A stretch of DNA of 64,000 bases from Ancistrus triradiatus (GCA_025084515.1 JAJAGP010001506.1:120946-184945), one strand, 5' to 3'. Shown: positions 10,441 through 21,155, numbered from the stretch's first letter. Numbers and translations: made by a program. Notes: generated by a model from the sequence alone, not told the origin.

Positions 10441-12060
10441 AGTCAGTAAGTTGCCAGGCAAGGTCTTGCCAGGGAGGTCTTGACACTCAAGTCAAAAGTC
10501 AGTACTAGCGAATCTCGAGTCGAGTCCCAAGTTCTAAACTTCCAGCCCTATTCAAGTCACCAAATGCCATATGGAGTTGGTTAATGAACTATCATCCAAA
10601 CTAAACAGGATAACAATGCAAGTGTTTATAGCCAGAATTGATCATAGCTACAGAGACAATTTTTGACAAGATAAAAAAATCAACAAAATAAAGTATGTTG
10701 GGAGAGAGCTCTCTTCACATTAGCTAGCTAATTACCATAGCTGTCTCGATTCAGAGGCTGCACAGACAGGGCGAAGAGTGAACCGAAATGAGACAGTCTG
10801 CAAATGTCTGTTTTGTTCCATTCTATTCTTCCGTACCTACAATCCGCCTGAATTTTGAAATCAATTGCCTTTCGTCCTATGGATTCCAACCATCCAAAGC
10901 CTCACTAATCCTGGACTAAGACAAATCACCTCTTAAGGTCCTCCTTGGACAGTGTTGGGTCTCCTGACAGTTTTACAAAGAATAGAAAAGTTGGACGGCC
11001 CACAAACGCATCATCATTTTACTGACAGTTGGCTCTGACCGGTCACTAAACATCCATTGTTTTCCACTAATGGTCGGTATGGACTGTAACGTAACACTCT
11101 GTATAACACACCAAGGGGGTTTGGCTGTGAGCACTGTGTTCTTCTTGCCAGTATCATGCATCAATACACACCTTGTCCCTTTGTGGATATTCTTGTCCTA
11201 ATAATTCAGAGCGAGTGTGTCATTATTGCAACCCTTAGTGACCCTTATACTCAACGTCAGGATTGCATCAAACCATAATTGATTGCTCTAATGGCTTTGC
11301 TTTCTGATGTTATGTCAGATAAGACGTGGGCCTGTTACAGTGAAGGTACGTACAGACTAATCTGGCCTCTGCCTCACCTTCTCTGCGTTCTGGATCACAG
11401 TATAGTCTGGTAACAGATAATGACAGACAAAGACACTCAGGCATTTACAGGGAATGGATCTTGGAATTAGTCGAGCTCCTGGGGTTGTGCAGTGTGCTGG
11501 GTGGGACAACTCTGGCAGCTGCCAGAATTTCCTTTCTCTCTGTTTTGCAGTTGGTTTTGTTGAAGGTGGGGTGGTAGTTAACATAAGGGTCACTGTGAAT
11601 GCCTGCACGGCCGGATGTGTGGCTCTAGCGGCGCTGTGGGGCTATAGGATATTATACAAGCAACAAAACTGAGTATACATCACTGTACAGCACTGGCTTT
11701 CAGTTGTTGAATTGCTGAACTGTATAGACCTTTACATTCTTGAGAGAAGACAATGGACTAGAAAACAGCATTAGAGAGTATTTAACCTGTTTCTATTGGG
11801 GATTTCACTGGTAATGTTCTGTAACGTTAGAACGTAAGCCAGAGTCAAAATCCCAAGTCGACCGACACAGCAGTTTACTGGAATGAGAGCCATTACAAAG
11901 TGTGTGAACAGAAATATACGTTGCTCTTCTAAAAGGGGCTCGCTTAAATCCAGAGCAACTTACAACTGATAGAGTCTTAAAAGGAATATTGATGATTAAA
12001 ACCCTTGCCCAACAGTAATAACTGAGTTTTGAAATGTTCAGTACCTTAAGTCCTGACACA
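10441..12060. other. Largely unassigned; possible conserved non-coding blocks
   Basis: 10480-10560 carries short AAGTC/GAGTC-type repeats. 10970-11340 is non-repetitive, with blocks such as CATAATTGATTGCTCTAATG near 11270. A pyrimidine tract plus TTTTGCAG acceptor-like site near 11549 is followed by a short plus-strand frame to 11672, but I see no donor or homology, so no gene is called. Confidence 0.3.
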
Positions 12061-12465
12061 GCACTGACCTTAATAATAATAATAATACATTTTATTCATA
12101 AGCGCCTTTCAAGGAACCCAAGGAGCTGAAAAAATAAAATAAAATCACAAAACAATCATGGAATACAAAAGAAAAAAAGATCAAATACAGTACAATAAAA
12201 ATATGATACCAGCCTACAAATTAAAGGTGAAAAGCAGTCTGAAACGGTTTTTAGAAAACATAAAGAAATGAGCAATTATAAATGTAGAAGAAAGGCATTC
12301 CAGAGTTTAGGGCCAGCAACACTGAAAGCCCCATCACCCATGAAGCAAAGCCAAGAGGAGGGTACAGAAAGAAGGTGAACAGTCAACAGATTGAAGGGAG
12401 CATGAAAGAACATATAGAGAAAGTAGATCAGAAGGATAAGGAGGACCCATAGCATTTAAGTGTTC
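12061..12465 (+). repeat. Dispersed repeat, CATTTTATTCATAAGCGCCT type
   Basis: It starts after a short TAA array with TTCATAAGCGCCTTTCAAGG and contains GGCATTCCAGAGTTTAGGGC and ACTGAAAGCCCCATCACCC, a text common in fish intergenic DNA. It runs up to the Tc1-A insertion. Confidence 0.5.
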
Positions 12466-12467
12466 AT

Positions 12468-12917
12468 TCCAGAGAAAAAAGTATTTAGTCAGCCACTGAT
12501 TGTGCAAGTTCTCCTACTTAGAAAGATGAGAGAGGTCTGTATGATTTTCATCATAGCTACACTTCAACTATGAGAGAGACAAAATGAGAAAAAAAATCTA
12601 GGAAATCACATTGTAGGATTTTTAAAGAATTGAATTGTAAATGATGGTGGAAAATAAGTATTTTGTCACCCACAAACAAGCAAGATTTCTGGCTCTCACA
12701 GACCTGTAACTTCGTCTTTAAGAAGCTCTTCTGTCCTCCACGCGTTACCTGTATTAATGGCGCCTGTTTGACCTCGTTATCTGTATAAAAGACACCTGTC
12801 CACAGCCTCAAACAGTCAGACTCCAAACTATGATGGAAATTACAGACCTCTCTCATCTTTCTAAGTAAGAGAACTTGCACAATCAGTGGCTGACTAAATA
12901 CTTTTTTTGCCCCACTG
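12468..12917 (+). mobile_element. Tc1 subfamily A, transposase fully deleted (short derivative)
   Basis: The left terminus is slightly decayed before GTATTTAGTCAGCCACTGAT; the right end is CCCACTG followed by TA. Left and right arms are near-perfect inverted repeats for about 80 bp. The 5' untranslated part (ending at CAGACTCCAAACT) is joined directly to the 3' arm, so no transposase codon remains. A CTATGATG microhomology sits at the join. Confidence 0.85.
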
Positions 12918-12924
12918 TACACAC

Positions 12925-13085
12925 TTTCTTATCCGCTTGATCATGAATTGGATATTGGGAGAGCCGGCGCCTACCTGGCGGCATAGGGTGCAAGGCAGGA
13001 ACAACCCTAGACAGGGTGCCAATCACAAAGAAACCCTCACACACTGGGGGCACTTTTAGAGACAACAATTCACCTAAAGCATGTA
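12925..13085 (+). repeat. Dispersed repeat fragment (CTTATCCGCTTGATCATG type)
   Basis: It carries CTTATCCGCTTGATCATGAA, GGTGCAAGGCAGGAACAACC and CTAGACAGGGTGCCAATC. Related pieces lie at 44985-45150 and, inverted, at 57230-57350. Confidence 0.5.
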
Positions 13086-13092
13086 AGTGTTT

Positions 13093-13375
13093 TAAACATG
13101 AACTTACTTCTCATTACTTATCATAGGCTCTGTAATGATACAGTACAGACCGCTCTACCAAACACTCGTTAAACTCGTCGGTTCATGATGCATTTAACTT
13201 ATGATGGACTTGTCAGAACATATCCCCATCATAAATCATGGAGCACCTGTACAATACACCTCCATTAATGCATATAATGCCTTATACAATGTGGAGTCTG
13301 CAACAAATTCAATCAATTTACATTATTCCTTATGGGAAAAATTGGTTCATGGGTTATACTTGACTCTCAGCAACT
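13093..13375 (-). mobile_element. Tigger-like non-autonomous element fragment (family M)
   Basis: Its reverse complement matches the interior of the elements at 40400 and 59723: CCATCATAAATCATGGAGCA, AATGCATATAATGCCTTATA and ATTCCTTATGGGAAAAATTG. Termini are lost. Confidence 0.6.
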
Positions 13376-13389
13376 GATGCAAGGGTGCA

Positions 13390-13500
13390 CACACCCAAAA
13401 ATGACCAATTTAGCGTAATAAATTAACCTAGCGCATGTCTTTGGACTGTGGGAGGATACCGGAGCACTCAGAGTTAACCCACATGTTAAGTCCCTTAACT
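13390..13500 (+). repeat. Dispersed repeat fragment (GGACTGTGGGAGGATACC type)
   Basis: CATGTCTTTGGACTGTGGGA and GGAGCACTCAGAGTTAACCC follow the same order as 3166-3300. Confidence 0.5.
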
Positions 13501-14264
13501 TTCAACTGCTCAGCCCAACTGTAGTTTGCTCTGCACAAGTGCATCGGCTAAATGCTATAAACATGTCAGCGGTACAACGATTTTGGCATTTGGACAACTT
13601 GTGCAGAATACACCCTGCTTCAGGGTAACGTGAGGATGGTGTTAGCAGACCTGGTGCTGATGGGATGCTCATTAGCAAAGCATGGATGTAAAGAGAGCGA
13701 GGAAGCACGGCACCAAAACACAGCCGTGAGTTACTCGAAACCTGCAGTAACGATTCTTCTGTGGCCCATTCTACACACACAGACACACACATGCCCCTTG
13801 GTGACCCTCCGATGATGATTCCAGACCACTCAGCTGCTGGTGCCATTAGGGTCCTTTCACACCAGGAGGGCCAACCCTCCCCTGGTTTCCCAGCATCCCC
13901 CTGTACCCCAGCTCTCCTCCCTCTGCCGAGTCCCTCGCTGAGCCTGATGGATTTTTACTCTGCTGCTGCCCGGCTCTGTGGCTCCCCAGTGGTGTGGGTC
14001 CTTGTGTCGTTGACAGTCCAGCAATGAGTCTCTGAAAGGACTGTGTTTACATGTAGACTAATAATCTTATTAGTTTTCTAATTATTCATGTTGTCATGTA
14101 AACTGCATTCTCTAAAACAGTGACATGGACTTTATTCCGATAATCTGGTTGGTTACACAATGTGTCAATGTGCCCTGTGACTTCAAGATCTTTGGAGACA
14201 CGTGGAAAAATAAAGAGGGACACAACAAGGTCCTGCGACTAAAGCTATGTGACAGGACAGTCAT
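13501..14264. other. Mostly low-repeat DNA, function unknown
   Basis: A fairly GC-rich stretch (13620-14030) with open but short frames on both strands; none has convincing splice sites or a known domain. 14043-14155 weakly resembles K termini (TTTACATGTAGACTAATAAT). Confidence 0.3.
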
Positions 14265-14266
14265 TG

Positions 14267-14267
<1 letters not shown>

Positions 14268-14309
<42 letters not shown>

Positions 14310-14452
14310 CTGTATATATATATATATATAACTGTATATATATATCTATAATATATATATATATACTATATATATATATATATATATTATATATACACAC
14401 ACACACACACACACAGGAACACCAGACACCACAGACAACACAGACACACAGA

Positions 14453-14483
<31 letters not shown>

Positions 14484-14496
14484 CACCACACACACA
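14268..14496. repeat. Compound microsatellite (TG)n(TA)n(CA)n
   Basis: TG runs at 14268-14304, TA-rich runs at about 14305-14395, and CA runs at 14395-14416 and 14457-14496. Tc1-A copy 2 starts directly at its right edge. Confidence 0.95.
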
Positions 14497-15167
14497 GTGG
14501 GGAAAAAAATTATTTATTCCGCCACTGATTGTGCAAGTTCTCCTACTTAGAAAGACGAGAGAGGTCTGTAATTTGCATCATAGCTACACTTCAACTATGA
14601 GAGACAAAATGAGAAAAAAAAATCCAGGAAATCACATTGTAAGATTTTTAAAGAATTTAATTGTAAATCATGGTGGAAAATAAGTATTTGGTCACCCACA
14701 AACAAGCAAGATTTCTGGCTCTCACAGAACTGTAACTTCTTCTTTAAGAAGCTCTTCTGTCCTCCATTCATTACCTGTATTAGTGGCACCTGTTTGACCT
14801 CGTTATCTGTATAAAAGACACCTGTCCACAGCCTCAAACAGTCAGACTCCAAACTCAACCATGGCCAAGACCAAAGAGCTGGTCACTGCTCTAGAGGAGA
14901 TCTGCATGGAGGAATGGGCCAAAATACCAGCTACAGTTTGTGCAAAGCTGGTGAAGACTTACAGGAAACGTTTGACCTCTGTCATTACCAACAAAGGTTA
15001 TGTTACAAAGTATTGAGTTGAACATTTGTTATTGACCAAATACTTATTTTCCACCTTAATTTACAATTAAATTCTTCAAAAATCCCCCCCAAAATTTAAA
15101 AATTCTTTAAAAATTTCTTGTTTTGTCTCTCATAGTTGAAGTGTACCTATGATGAAAATTACAGACC
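14495..15167 (+). mobile_element. Tc1 subfamily A, large internal deletion, right end truncated
   Basis: The left terminus CAGTGGGGAAAAAAATTATT is abutted by a CA array. The 5' leader is intact, then the first seven transposase codons are fused to the last 44, followed by a 3' arm that stops near 15167, where SINE sequence begins. The right terminal repeat is therefore incomplete and the copy cannot be mobilised in its present form. Confidence 0.85.
14861..15016 (+). CDS. In-frame 51-codon mini-transposase (N-terminus fused to C-terminus)
   Basis: The ATG at 14861 lies at the usual Tc1-A start (AACCATGGCCAAGACC). Residues 1-7 (MAKTKEL) match the transposase N-terminus. From residue 8 the text is the family C-terminal tail (ALEEICMEEWAKIPATV, then KTYRKRLTSV), ending at the natural TGA. 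Everything between is deleted, including both helix-turn-helix domains and all three catalytic acids. The frame is kept across the join. No catalytic or DNA-binding role can be expected from what remains; it is most likely a chance in-frame deletion. Sequence upstream is the normal element leader, so transcription would depend on a remnant Tc1 promoter. Confidence 0.6.
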   Translation: MAKTKELVTALEEICMEEWAKIPATVCAKLVKTYRKRLTSVITNKGYVTKY

Positions 15168-15171
15168 TCAT

Positions 15172-15310
15172 CAGTTAAAGTACGAGACTACTGACCAGAA
15201 GGGCCAGTGATCAAATTCCAGCATTGCCAGGCTGCCACTATTGGGCGCTTAAGCAAAGCCTGGATTGTATCTTGTAAGATTGCATCAGTTGACTAAATGG
15301 GCTTCAAATG
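15172..15310 (+). repeat. V-SINE-like SINE, diverged
   Basis: GACTACTGACCAGAAGGGCC, a B-box-like ATCAAATTCCAGCATTGCC and CTGCCACTATTGGGCGCTTA appear in V-SINE order. It lies directly against the broken end of Tc1-A copy 2. Confidence 0.6.
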
Positions 15311-15432
15311 ATTTGGGAAAGAAAAATAGCATTATGTGTAATTTGCCTCCACAAAGTTAGAAAAATACACTGTAATACAAGTACACAGGCTATGCTAGTG
15401 CTTCCAACCAATGCATGGATGTACTGTACGTA

Positions 15433-15790
15433 CACTACATGGACAAAAGTCTGTGGACACCCCATCTAATTATGACTATTTCAGCAGCACTCACTTGTAA
15501 CACATTCATAATATCAAGCGTACTTTTCTGGATTGTCCATAGACAAACAGTAGCAGTGGAATGACTTATACTGATACCCCGGTGACTCTCAATATGACAC
15601 ATTTCTACAACAAGTCAGTTCATCCACTTTCCTGGCCTTAAAGTCCACAGAGTATTGGTTTGCTAACTTTGATTGAGAACTTGCACATATCCTTGACCTC
15701 AATTCCATAAGACACCTTGAAAAATCAATGGTGTTGTCTAATATCAGAAACTAGCAGCAAATGTGGGGAGAAAGCTCCATAACACCCCAT
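15433..15790 (+). mobile_element. Internally deleted Tc1-like element (family H), right end replaced
   Basis: The left TA is followed by CACTACATGGACAAAAGTCT, a Tc1-type terminus. The body has the shared H deletion (TTGGTTTGCTAACTTTGATT). The right end switches near 15790 to TAAGACTTTTGCAAAGTACT, the terminus of family I. Confidence 0.7.
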
Positions 15791-15839
15791 AATAACTCCA
15801 TAATAAGACTTTTGCAAAGTACTCTATAGAACCAGACAT

Positions 15840-16086
15840 ACTAGATTCAGTTCCTTTGCTAAATCATTACTAAACACAAGTCCTGCCTCCTACTAGCCTG
15901 CATGAGAGACGAGCGATTCATCTAACCATGTCCGAATTCTCTCGTCAGATGTGTATTTGCTTTGGCCCAACACGGGTTTAGTCCTGTGCCCTCATGAGGG
16001 TAAACACACTCTGAGATTATGTGAGCACATTTAAAGGATTATGTAAAAGAGCAATCAGTAAACTGAGCCCTTAAGTGTGTGGTGTA

Positions 16087-16133
<47 letters not shown>

Positions 16134-16539
16134 CCGTTTCATCTGGAATTGCTTGTCAAGAGCATTTCCTTCCATCGCGACATGACATGAAATCATGACG
16201 TTTGCCATCAAGAACATTAGCAGCAACCGATTTAAGCCACTTTTTTTAAAACTAACACTGGTTCCAGTTCCAGTGACTAATCCTGAACTGGTCCACACTT
16301 TCCCATCACAGTGGAGCCAATAAAACTGTGTTACTTGATGTATCAGTATGCTGGTCTGAAACCAAGAATGACATCAAGCGCTCGGTTACAGACCATGTAG
16401 TCTATTATATTCCCATCCCCAAAATTACCCAGTCAACAAACACGTGGTTCCTGTATCTGGGACTGCAGTGGCACCAGGGTTAAAATACTGGATTGTTGAC
16501 CAGAAAGTTAAGGTTTTAGCGTCAAGCTGCCAATTGTTT
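15840..16539. other. Unassigned DNA with CA microsatellite
   Basis: Nothing gene-like. A (CA)n run lies at 16089-16128. 16460-16545 carries a decayed SINE-like head (GGATTGTTGACCAGAAAGTT). Confidence 0.4.
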
Positions 16540-16745
16540 AACAATGCACTTAATCCGATCATAATCAGATTTCAGAAGTTTATTCAAGTGGACATATAAA
16601 CAGCATATACAGATTTCTTAGACCGGATTAAGGTTTAGAAATCAGATAAAGAAAGCTGGATTTGACCTCAGTAATCATATTTCTCAGTGCATGTAATCCT
16701 GGAACTCTAGTTGCCAGATCTGCTTATTCTAATCGATTTGAGCTT
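16540..16745 (+). mobile_element. Family K left-end fragment
   Basis: AATGCACTTAATCCGATCAT and CAGTAATCATATTTCTCAGTG match K left-half text; the element stops after TTGCCAGATCTGCTTATTC. Confidence 0.6.
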
Positions 16746-16756
16746 AATTTTCAATC

Positions 16757-17130
16757 CAGGCACCCCCCGATATATGATGGGAATGCATTCTGACAAATCC
16801 ATCCTAAGTTTAATTTATCGTAAACTGAGGAGTTAATATACACTGTATACATCATAGCATAATGTACTTTACACAAGCTTAACACTGTAGTCAACCTCAA
16901 CTTTTTCTACATTTCCCCCCACATGACTCCCTGCATCACAGACTGCAGATTTAATCATGAGAGTGTGGGAGAAAGTGTTGTACTTTGTATCGCCTTCCAA
17001 GGAAAATAAAAAATTCAGAGTACAATTTCTGCGGAATGTTTTGTATTCCCATTTTTTTTATTTGTATTCCCATTGTAAAGTCAAAATATCGTAATTTGGG
17101 GCATCGCAAAATGGGGAGTACCTATAAAGC
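16757..17130 (+). repeat. Tigger-like or related element fragment
   Basis: CGATATATGATGGGAATGCA and TCTGACAAATCCATCCTAAG resemble the interior of family M. The right part (ATCGTAATTTGGGGCATCGC) is unlike M and may be a second element. Confidence 0.45.
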
Positions 17131-17274
17131 CACATACAAATATTAATAGTTGCGTGCTGCAGTGTAGTTGCTTATTTGGGCTTGCTCCCTGATCATGTCT
17201 CTCCAAAACTCCTTCAATCTGTGATATTAAAAGGAAAATATACAGTATTATTTTGTTAGTAGGTCATCTGTGTG

Positions 17275-17445
17275 GGGCTGTTTTGTTTTTGAGCCAATTC
17301 TGTTCTTTTGAGCTTGTTTCCACAGACCCGGTTGCTTGTTTCTCGCGCGGGATCTGGCAACCCCTAGAAATATACGCAGCGCGATTGAAATGGCTAGTGA
17401 AACGCAGTATATGCTCGAGAAAATGAAGATAAAATCTAATATAAT
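17275..17445 (+). mobile_element. Family K core fragment
   Basis: GGGATCTGGCAACCCCTAGA and GAAACGCAGTATATGCTCGA are K core text; no termini. Confidence 0.6.
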
Positions 17446-17449
17446 ATAA

Positions 17450-18060
17450 CTGAAAGGCTGGAGAATGATGGTGATAAACCTCACAGTGACTGTATGGAAC
17501 AGGTCCTATTACGTTAAAAGTTGCATCCGGAAAAAATTTAAACTTGGGGTGAATTGGCCTTAAGTAACAGCGCTGCAGACTTTTTCCCATCACATCCAAT
17601 GATCTCATCAGCATGTATGTGTGGAGCAGGGGATTAATCCCGGTTGGTCTCTCCAAAGATGCCCGATCAGGCTGAAATCCTCGCTTCATTTTGCGTTATG
17701 AACTCATTTCCTTGCGCTCACTGCCAGTGTAACCTGAGCATGCAGAGGACCGGTGGACTCTAGGGGATGAAAGCGGTCCCAAAGCCCAAGCATTAACCTC
17801 CGGGGTCAATGGCATTAGCTACCACTATTTATAGTTAAACTTTAATTTTTGCATAGCAGGGGGAAAAGGCCTGAAACAGATTACAAGGTTCACTTGAAGA
17901 GATTTGCAGATAAGTAAATCAATCGGTGAGATGGATGAAAACCAGAGTCACCGAAATGACTGGGAATCAAGCTTATCACCTAGTTTTGCTCCCTTTCCTT
18001 TCTCTGTTGGTGAATGGTGCGAATATAAGAAGCACAAATAGGAGCAATAGTTCGTCTTCT
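17450..18060. other. Candidate conserved non-coding region
   Basis: Non-repetitive DNA with blocks such as CCAATGATCTCATCAGCATG and GATTAATCCCGGTTGGTCTC (17600-17650) and ATGCCCGATCAGGCTGAAAT. A minus-strand frame spans part of it, but it starts in K-element text and has no splice pair, so I read it as non-coding. Confidence 0.35.
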
Positions 18061-18218
18061 CTAAAATATTAGTTCACATATTATTATGTTTAATTTGAAT
18101 AATTATATTTAATAACCTGTTCTCTCTGTTAATACATATTTAGTTTATGTTTAGTTCAACTATTACTGGAAACTTATTAATGAGTTTTCTTAGTTTAAAT
18201 CATATATATATATATACA

Positions 18219-19565
18219 CAGTGGGGCAAAAAATTATTTAGTCAGCCACTGATTGTGCAGGTTCTCCGACTTAGAAAGATGAGAGAGGTCTGTAATTTTC
18301 ATCATAGTAGGTACACTTCAACTATGAGAGAGACAAAATGAGAAAAAAAATCCAGGAAATCACATTGTAGGATTTTTAAAGAATTTAATTGTAAATCATT
18401 GTGGAAAATAAGTATTTGGTCACCCACAAACAAGCAAGATTTCTGGCTCTCACAGACCTGTAACTTTTTTAAGAAGCTCTTCTGTCCTCCACTCGTTACC
18501 TGTATTAATAGCCCCTGTTTGACCTCGTTATCTGTATAAAAGACACCTGTCCACAGCCTCAAACAGTCAGATTCCAAACTCAACCATGGCCAAGACCAAA
18601 GAGCTGTTGAAGGACACCAGGAAGAAAATTGTACACCTGCACCAGGCTGGGAGGAGTGAATCTACAATAGGCAAGCAGGTTGGTGTGAATAAATCAACTG
18701 TGGGAGCAATTGTAAGAAAATGGAAGATTGATAATCTCCCTCAATCTGGGGCCCCAAGCAAGATCTCATTCCGTGGGGTCACAATGATCATGAGAACGGG
18801 GAGCAAAAATCCCAGAACTACACAAAGGGACCTGATGAATGACCTGCAGAGACCTGGGACCAAAGGAACAAGGCTACCATCAGTAACACACTATGCCGAG
18901 AGGAACTCAGATCCTGCAGTGCCAGGCGTGTCCCCCTGCTTAAGCCAGGCCGGTCTGAAGTTTGCCAGAGAGCATATGGATGATCCAGAAGAGGATTGGG
19001 AGAATATCATGTGGTCAGATGAAACCAAAATAGAACTTTTTGGTAAAAACTCGACTCGTCGTGTTTGGAGAAAGAAGAATTCTGAGTTGCATCCCAAGAA
19101 CACCTTTCAAAGATGAGAAAGGTCTGTAATTTTCATCATAGGTACACTTGAACTATGAGAGACAAAATCAGAAAAAAGGATTTTTAAAGAATTAAATTGT
19201 AAATTATGGAGTCTGACTGTTTGAGGCTGTGGACAGGTGTCTTTTATACAGATAACAAGGTCAAACAGGTGCCATTAATACAGGTAACGAGTGGAGGGCA
19301 GAACAGCTTCTTAAAGAAGAAGTTACAGGTCTGTGAGATCCAGAAATCTTGCTTGTTTGTGGGTGACCAAATACTTATTTTCCACCATAATTTACAATTA
19401 AATTCTTTAAAAATCCTGCAACGCAATTTCCTGGATTTTTTCCCCTCATTTTGTCTCTCATAGTTGAAGTGTACCTATGATGAAAATTACAGACCTCTCT
19501 CATCTCTCACCCAAGTATTAGAACTTGCACAATCAGCGGCTGACTAAATACTTTTTTGCCCCACT
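18219..19565 (+). mobile_element. Tc1 subfamily A, rearranged: two inverted 5' ends
   Basis: Left terminus CAGTGGGGCAAAAAATTATT; right terminus ends CCCCACTG followed by TA; the flanks are TA-rich. The left arm is the normal 5' leader up to the ATG. The right arm (19206-19565) is not the normal 3' end but an inverted copy of the same leader, including leader-only text such as AGAAATCTTGCTTGTTTGTG and AGACACCTGTCCACAGCC in reverse. Between them lie the N-terminal half of the transposase and a 98-bp direct fragment of the leader (19109-19206) ending at AATTGTAAATTATGG. The inverted repeats are therefore about 360 bp long, well beyond the roughly 200-bp repeats of the normal subfamily. Confidence 0.85.
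18586..19116 (+). pseudogene. Tc1-A transposase, N-terminal half (176 codons)
   Basis: Opens at the usual MAKTKEL start. Residues about 10-50 form the first helix-turn-helix (GKQVGVNKSTVGAIVRKWK), followed by the GAPSKISFRG linker. Residues about 93-124 are out of frame relative to the subfamily because of a small deletion later compensated, so the second DNA-binding part is scrambled. The first catalytic Asp is present in MWSDETKIELFG; the sequence then breaks after HPKNTFQR at the rearrangement, so the second Asp and the Glu of the DD34E triad are absent. A full member is about 340 residues. The frame is open, so a truncated protein with one DNA-binding domain could be made, but not an active enzyme. 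Confidence 0.8.
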
Positions 19566-19589
19566 GTATATATATAAACAAGGTCACAC

Positions 19590-20548
19590 ACACACTAATA
19601 TTTCCATAGTTGCATCAATTTTTCCCCAAGATCTTGTATTGATGATGGGAGATTTGGACCCCTGCACATAGTCTTCTCCAGCACATCCCAAAGATTCTCA
19701 CTGGGGTTCAGGTTTGAACTCTGTGGTGGCCAATCCATGTGTGAAAATGATGTCTCATTCTCCCTGAACCACTCTTTCACAATCTGAGCCTCGATGAATC
19801 CTGGCATTGTCATCTTGGAATATGCCCGTGCCATCAGCGAAGTAAAAATCCACTGATGGAATAATCTGGTCATTCAGTATATTCAGGAAGTCAGCCGACC
19901 TCATTCTTTGGGCACATAACGTTGCTGAACCTAGACCTGACCAACTGCAGCAACCCCAGATCATAGCACTGCCCCCACAAGCTTGTACAGTAGCCACCTC
20001 TCTTCCTACTCTTATGCGCCCAGTACTCTGGAACAGGGTAAATCTGGACCTTCTTCCACTGCTCCAATTTTTATGCTTCCTAGCAAATTGAAGCTGTTTT
20101 TGCCGGTTAGCCTCACTGACAAGTGGTTTTCTTAAGGCTACACAGGTGCTAAGTCCCAATCCCTTGAGTTCCCTTTGCACTGTGCCTGAGGAAATGCTCT
20201 TGCTTTCACTATTAAACATGTCCCTGAGTTCTACTTTTGTTTTTCTACGATTTGATTTCACCAAACGGTTAGGTGATTGCTGATAACGATCATTCAAGAT
20301 TTTTTTTCTGACCACATTCCTTCCTCAAGATGATGTTACCCCACTGTCCTTCCACTTTTTAATAATGCATTGGAGAGTTCTTAACCCGATTTTAGTAATT
20401 TCAGCAATCTCCTTAGATGTTTTCTCCTTAGATGTTTTCTCCGCTTGATACATGCCAATAATCTGACCCTTCTGAAACAGATTAACATCATCCACGACCA
20501 CAGGATGTGTCTTTCGACATGGTTGTTTAACAAATGAGAAGCTACTCA
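19590..20548 (-). pseudogene. Tc1 subfamily B transposase, disrupted
   Basis: Minus-strand reading gives an N-terminal helix-turn-helix region (EIAEITKIGLRTLQ) with a 15-bp tandem duplication encoding KTSKE twice. A stop follows near 20327, then a second domain (RELKGLGLSTCVALRK) and the catalytic core. The segment with the first catalytic Asp is deleted (the text jumps from KHKNWSSG to RFTLF). The second Asp is kept in FQDDNARIH. A frameshift near 19780 separates this from the C-terminal part with PPQSSNLNPSENLWDVL, which keeps the Glu. The gene is dead. Its 5' side runs into a TA array (20549-20568), and its 3' side lies 25 bp from the Tc1-A right end. Related remnants lie at 26790 and 56185. 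Confidence 0.85.
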
Positions 20549-20568
20549 CTATATATATATATATATAT
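20549..20568. repeat. (TA)n microsatellite
   Basis: A pure TA run at the 5' edge of the Tc1-B remnant. Confidence 0.9.
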
Positions 20569-20589
20569 CTCCAATTCATAAATTTGAAA

Positions 20590-21155
20590 GCAACTGTGAG
20601 TGTGTTTTTGGTTTGTTGTTTTGCCCCCTAACTCACCCCTGTGTTTTAAATGCAGGGCCTGTAGACTGGACAGCAGGAGGGAGGTAAGGGACAGGATGTA
20701 GGGGATTATGGGATATTGTGTGAATAGGTGTCACGAATGCACATGCAAATATGCTTACATATGCACACAGACCACTGTATATTAAAAAATAAAAATAAAA
20801 AAAAACACACTAAACAGTATACTAAACTTTGGAAATTCCTCCTGTTTGCATTTATGAGCAAGTGAAACCATGACCTCAGTGCTGTAATGATCACGTTTAA
20901 AAGAGAATAATTAAAGACCAGAAGAGGAACGATGATTGCGCTAAGTGGGAGTTCGTAAAAGAAAAATTATGGTCGGCGTGCGGCGAGACAGAGGAAGAGA
21001 TGTTCGCTCTCTAATAATAAACAGCGGCTGAAATATCTCGGCGCGTTTGAACTCCTACACGGGCCACTATCAGAGGAAACAGCGCAGCGGCTAATACATC
21101 ACACTCGCATGCTTTCAAACGGATGTGGCCCATCAAAGATGTCCAGCTATATTAC
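20590..21155. other. Candidate conserved non-coding DNA next to the exon
   Basis: 20900-21110 is repeat-free with blocks such as GGCTGAAATATCTCGGCGCG and CACGGGCCACTATCAGAGGA. It lies on the donor side of the minus-strand exon, within 250 bp, so it would be intronic if that exon is real. Confidence 0.35.

Noticed and set aside
11549..11672. Good pyrimidine tract plus TTTTGCAG, followed by a short hydrophobic frame
   Set aside because: No donor or confirmed terminal-exon features such as a nearby AATAAA in context, and no homology recognised.
13761..14027. 88-codon proline/serine-rich plus frame
   Set aside because: Low-complexity composition and no splice or domain support.
14245..14683. 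Frames of 82 and 144 codons over the TG/TA/CA array
   Set aside because: Microsatellite translation running into Tc1-A leader sequence.
18302..18583. A 93-codon minus frame repeated in several Tc1-A copies (also 12557-12922, 14595-14858, 19206-19463, 48771-48971)
   Set aside because: It lies wholly in the A leader and recurs only because the leader does; there is no sign of separate coding selection.
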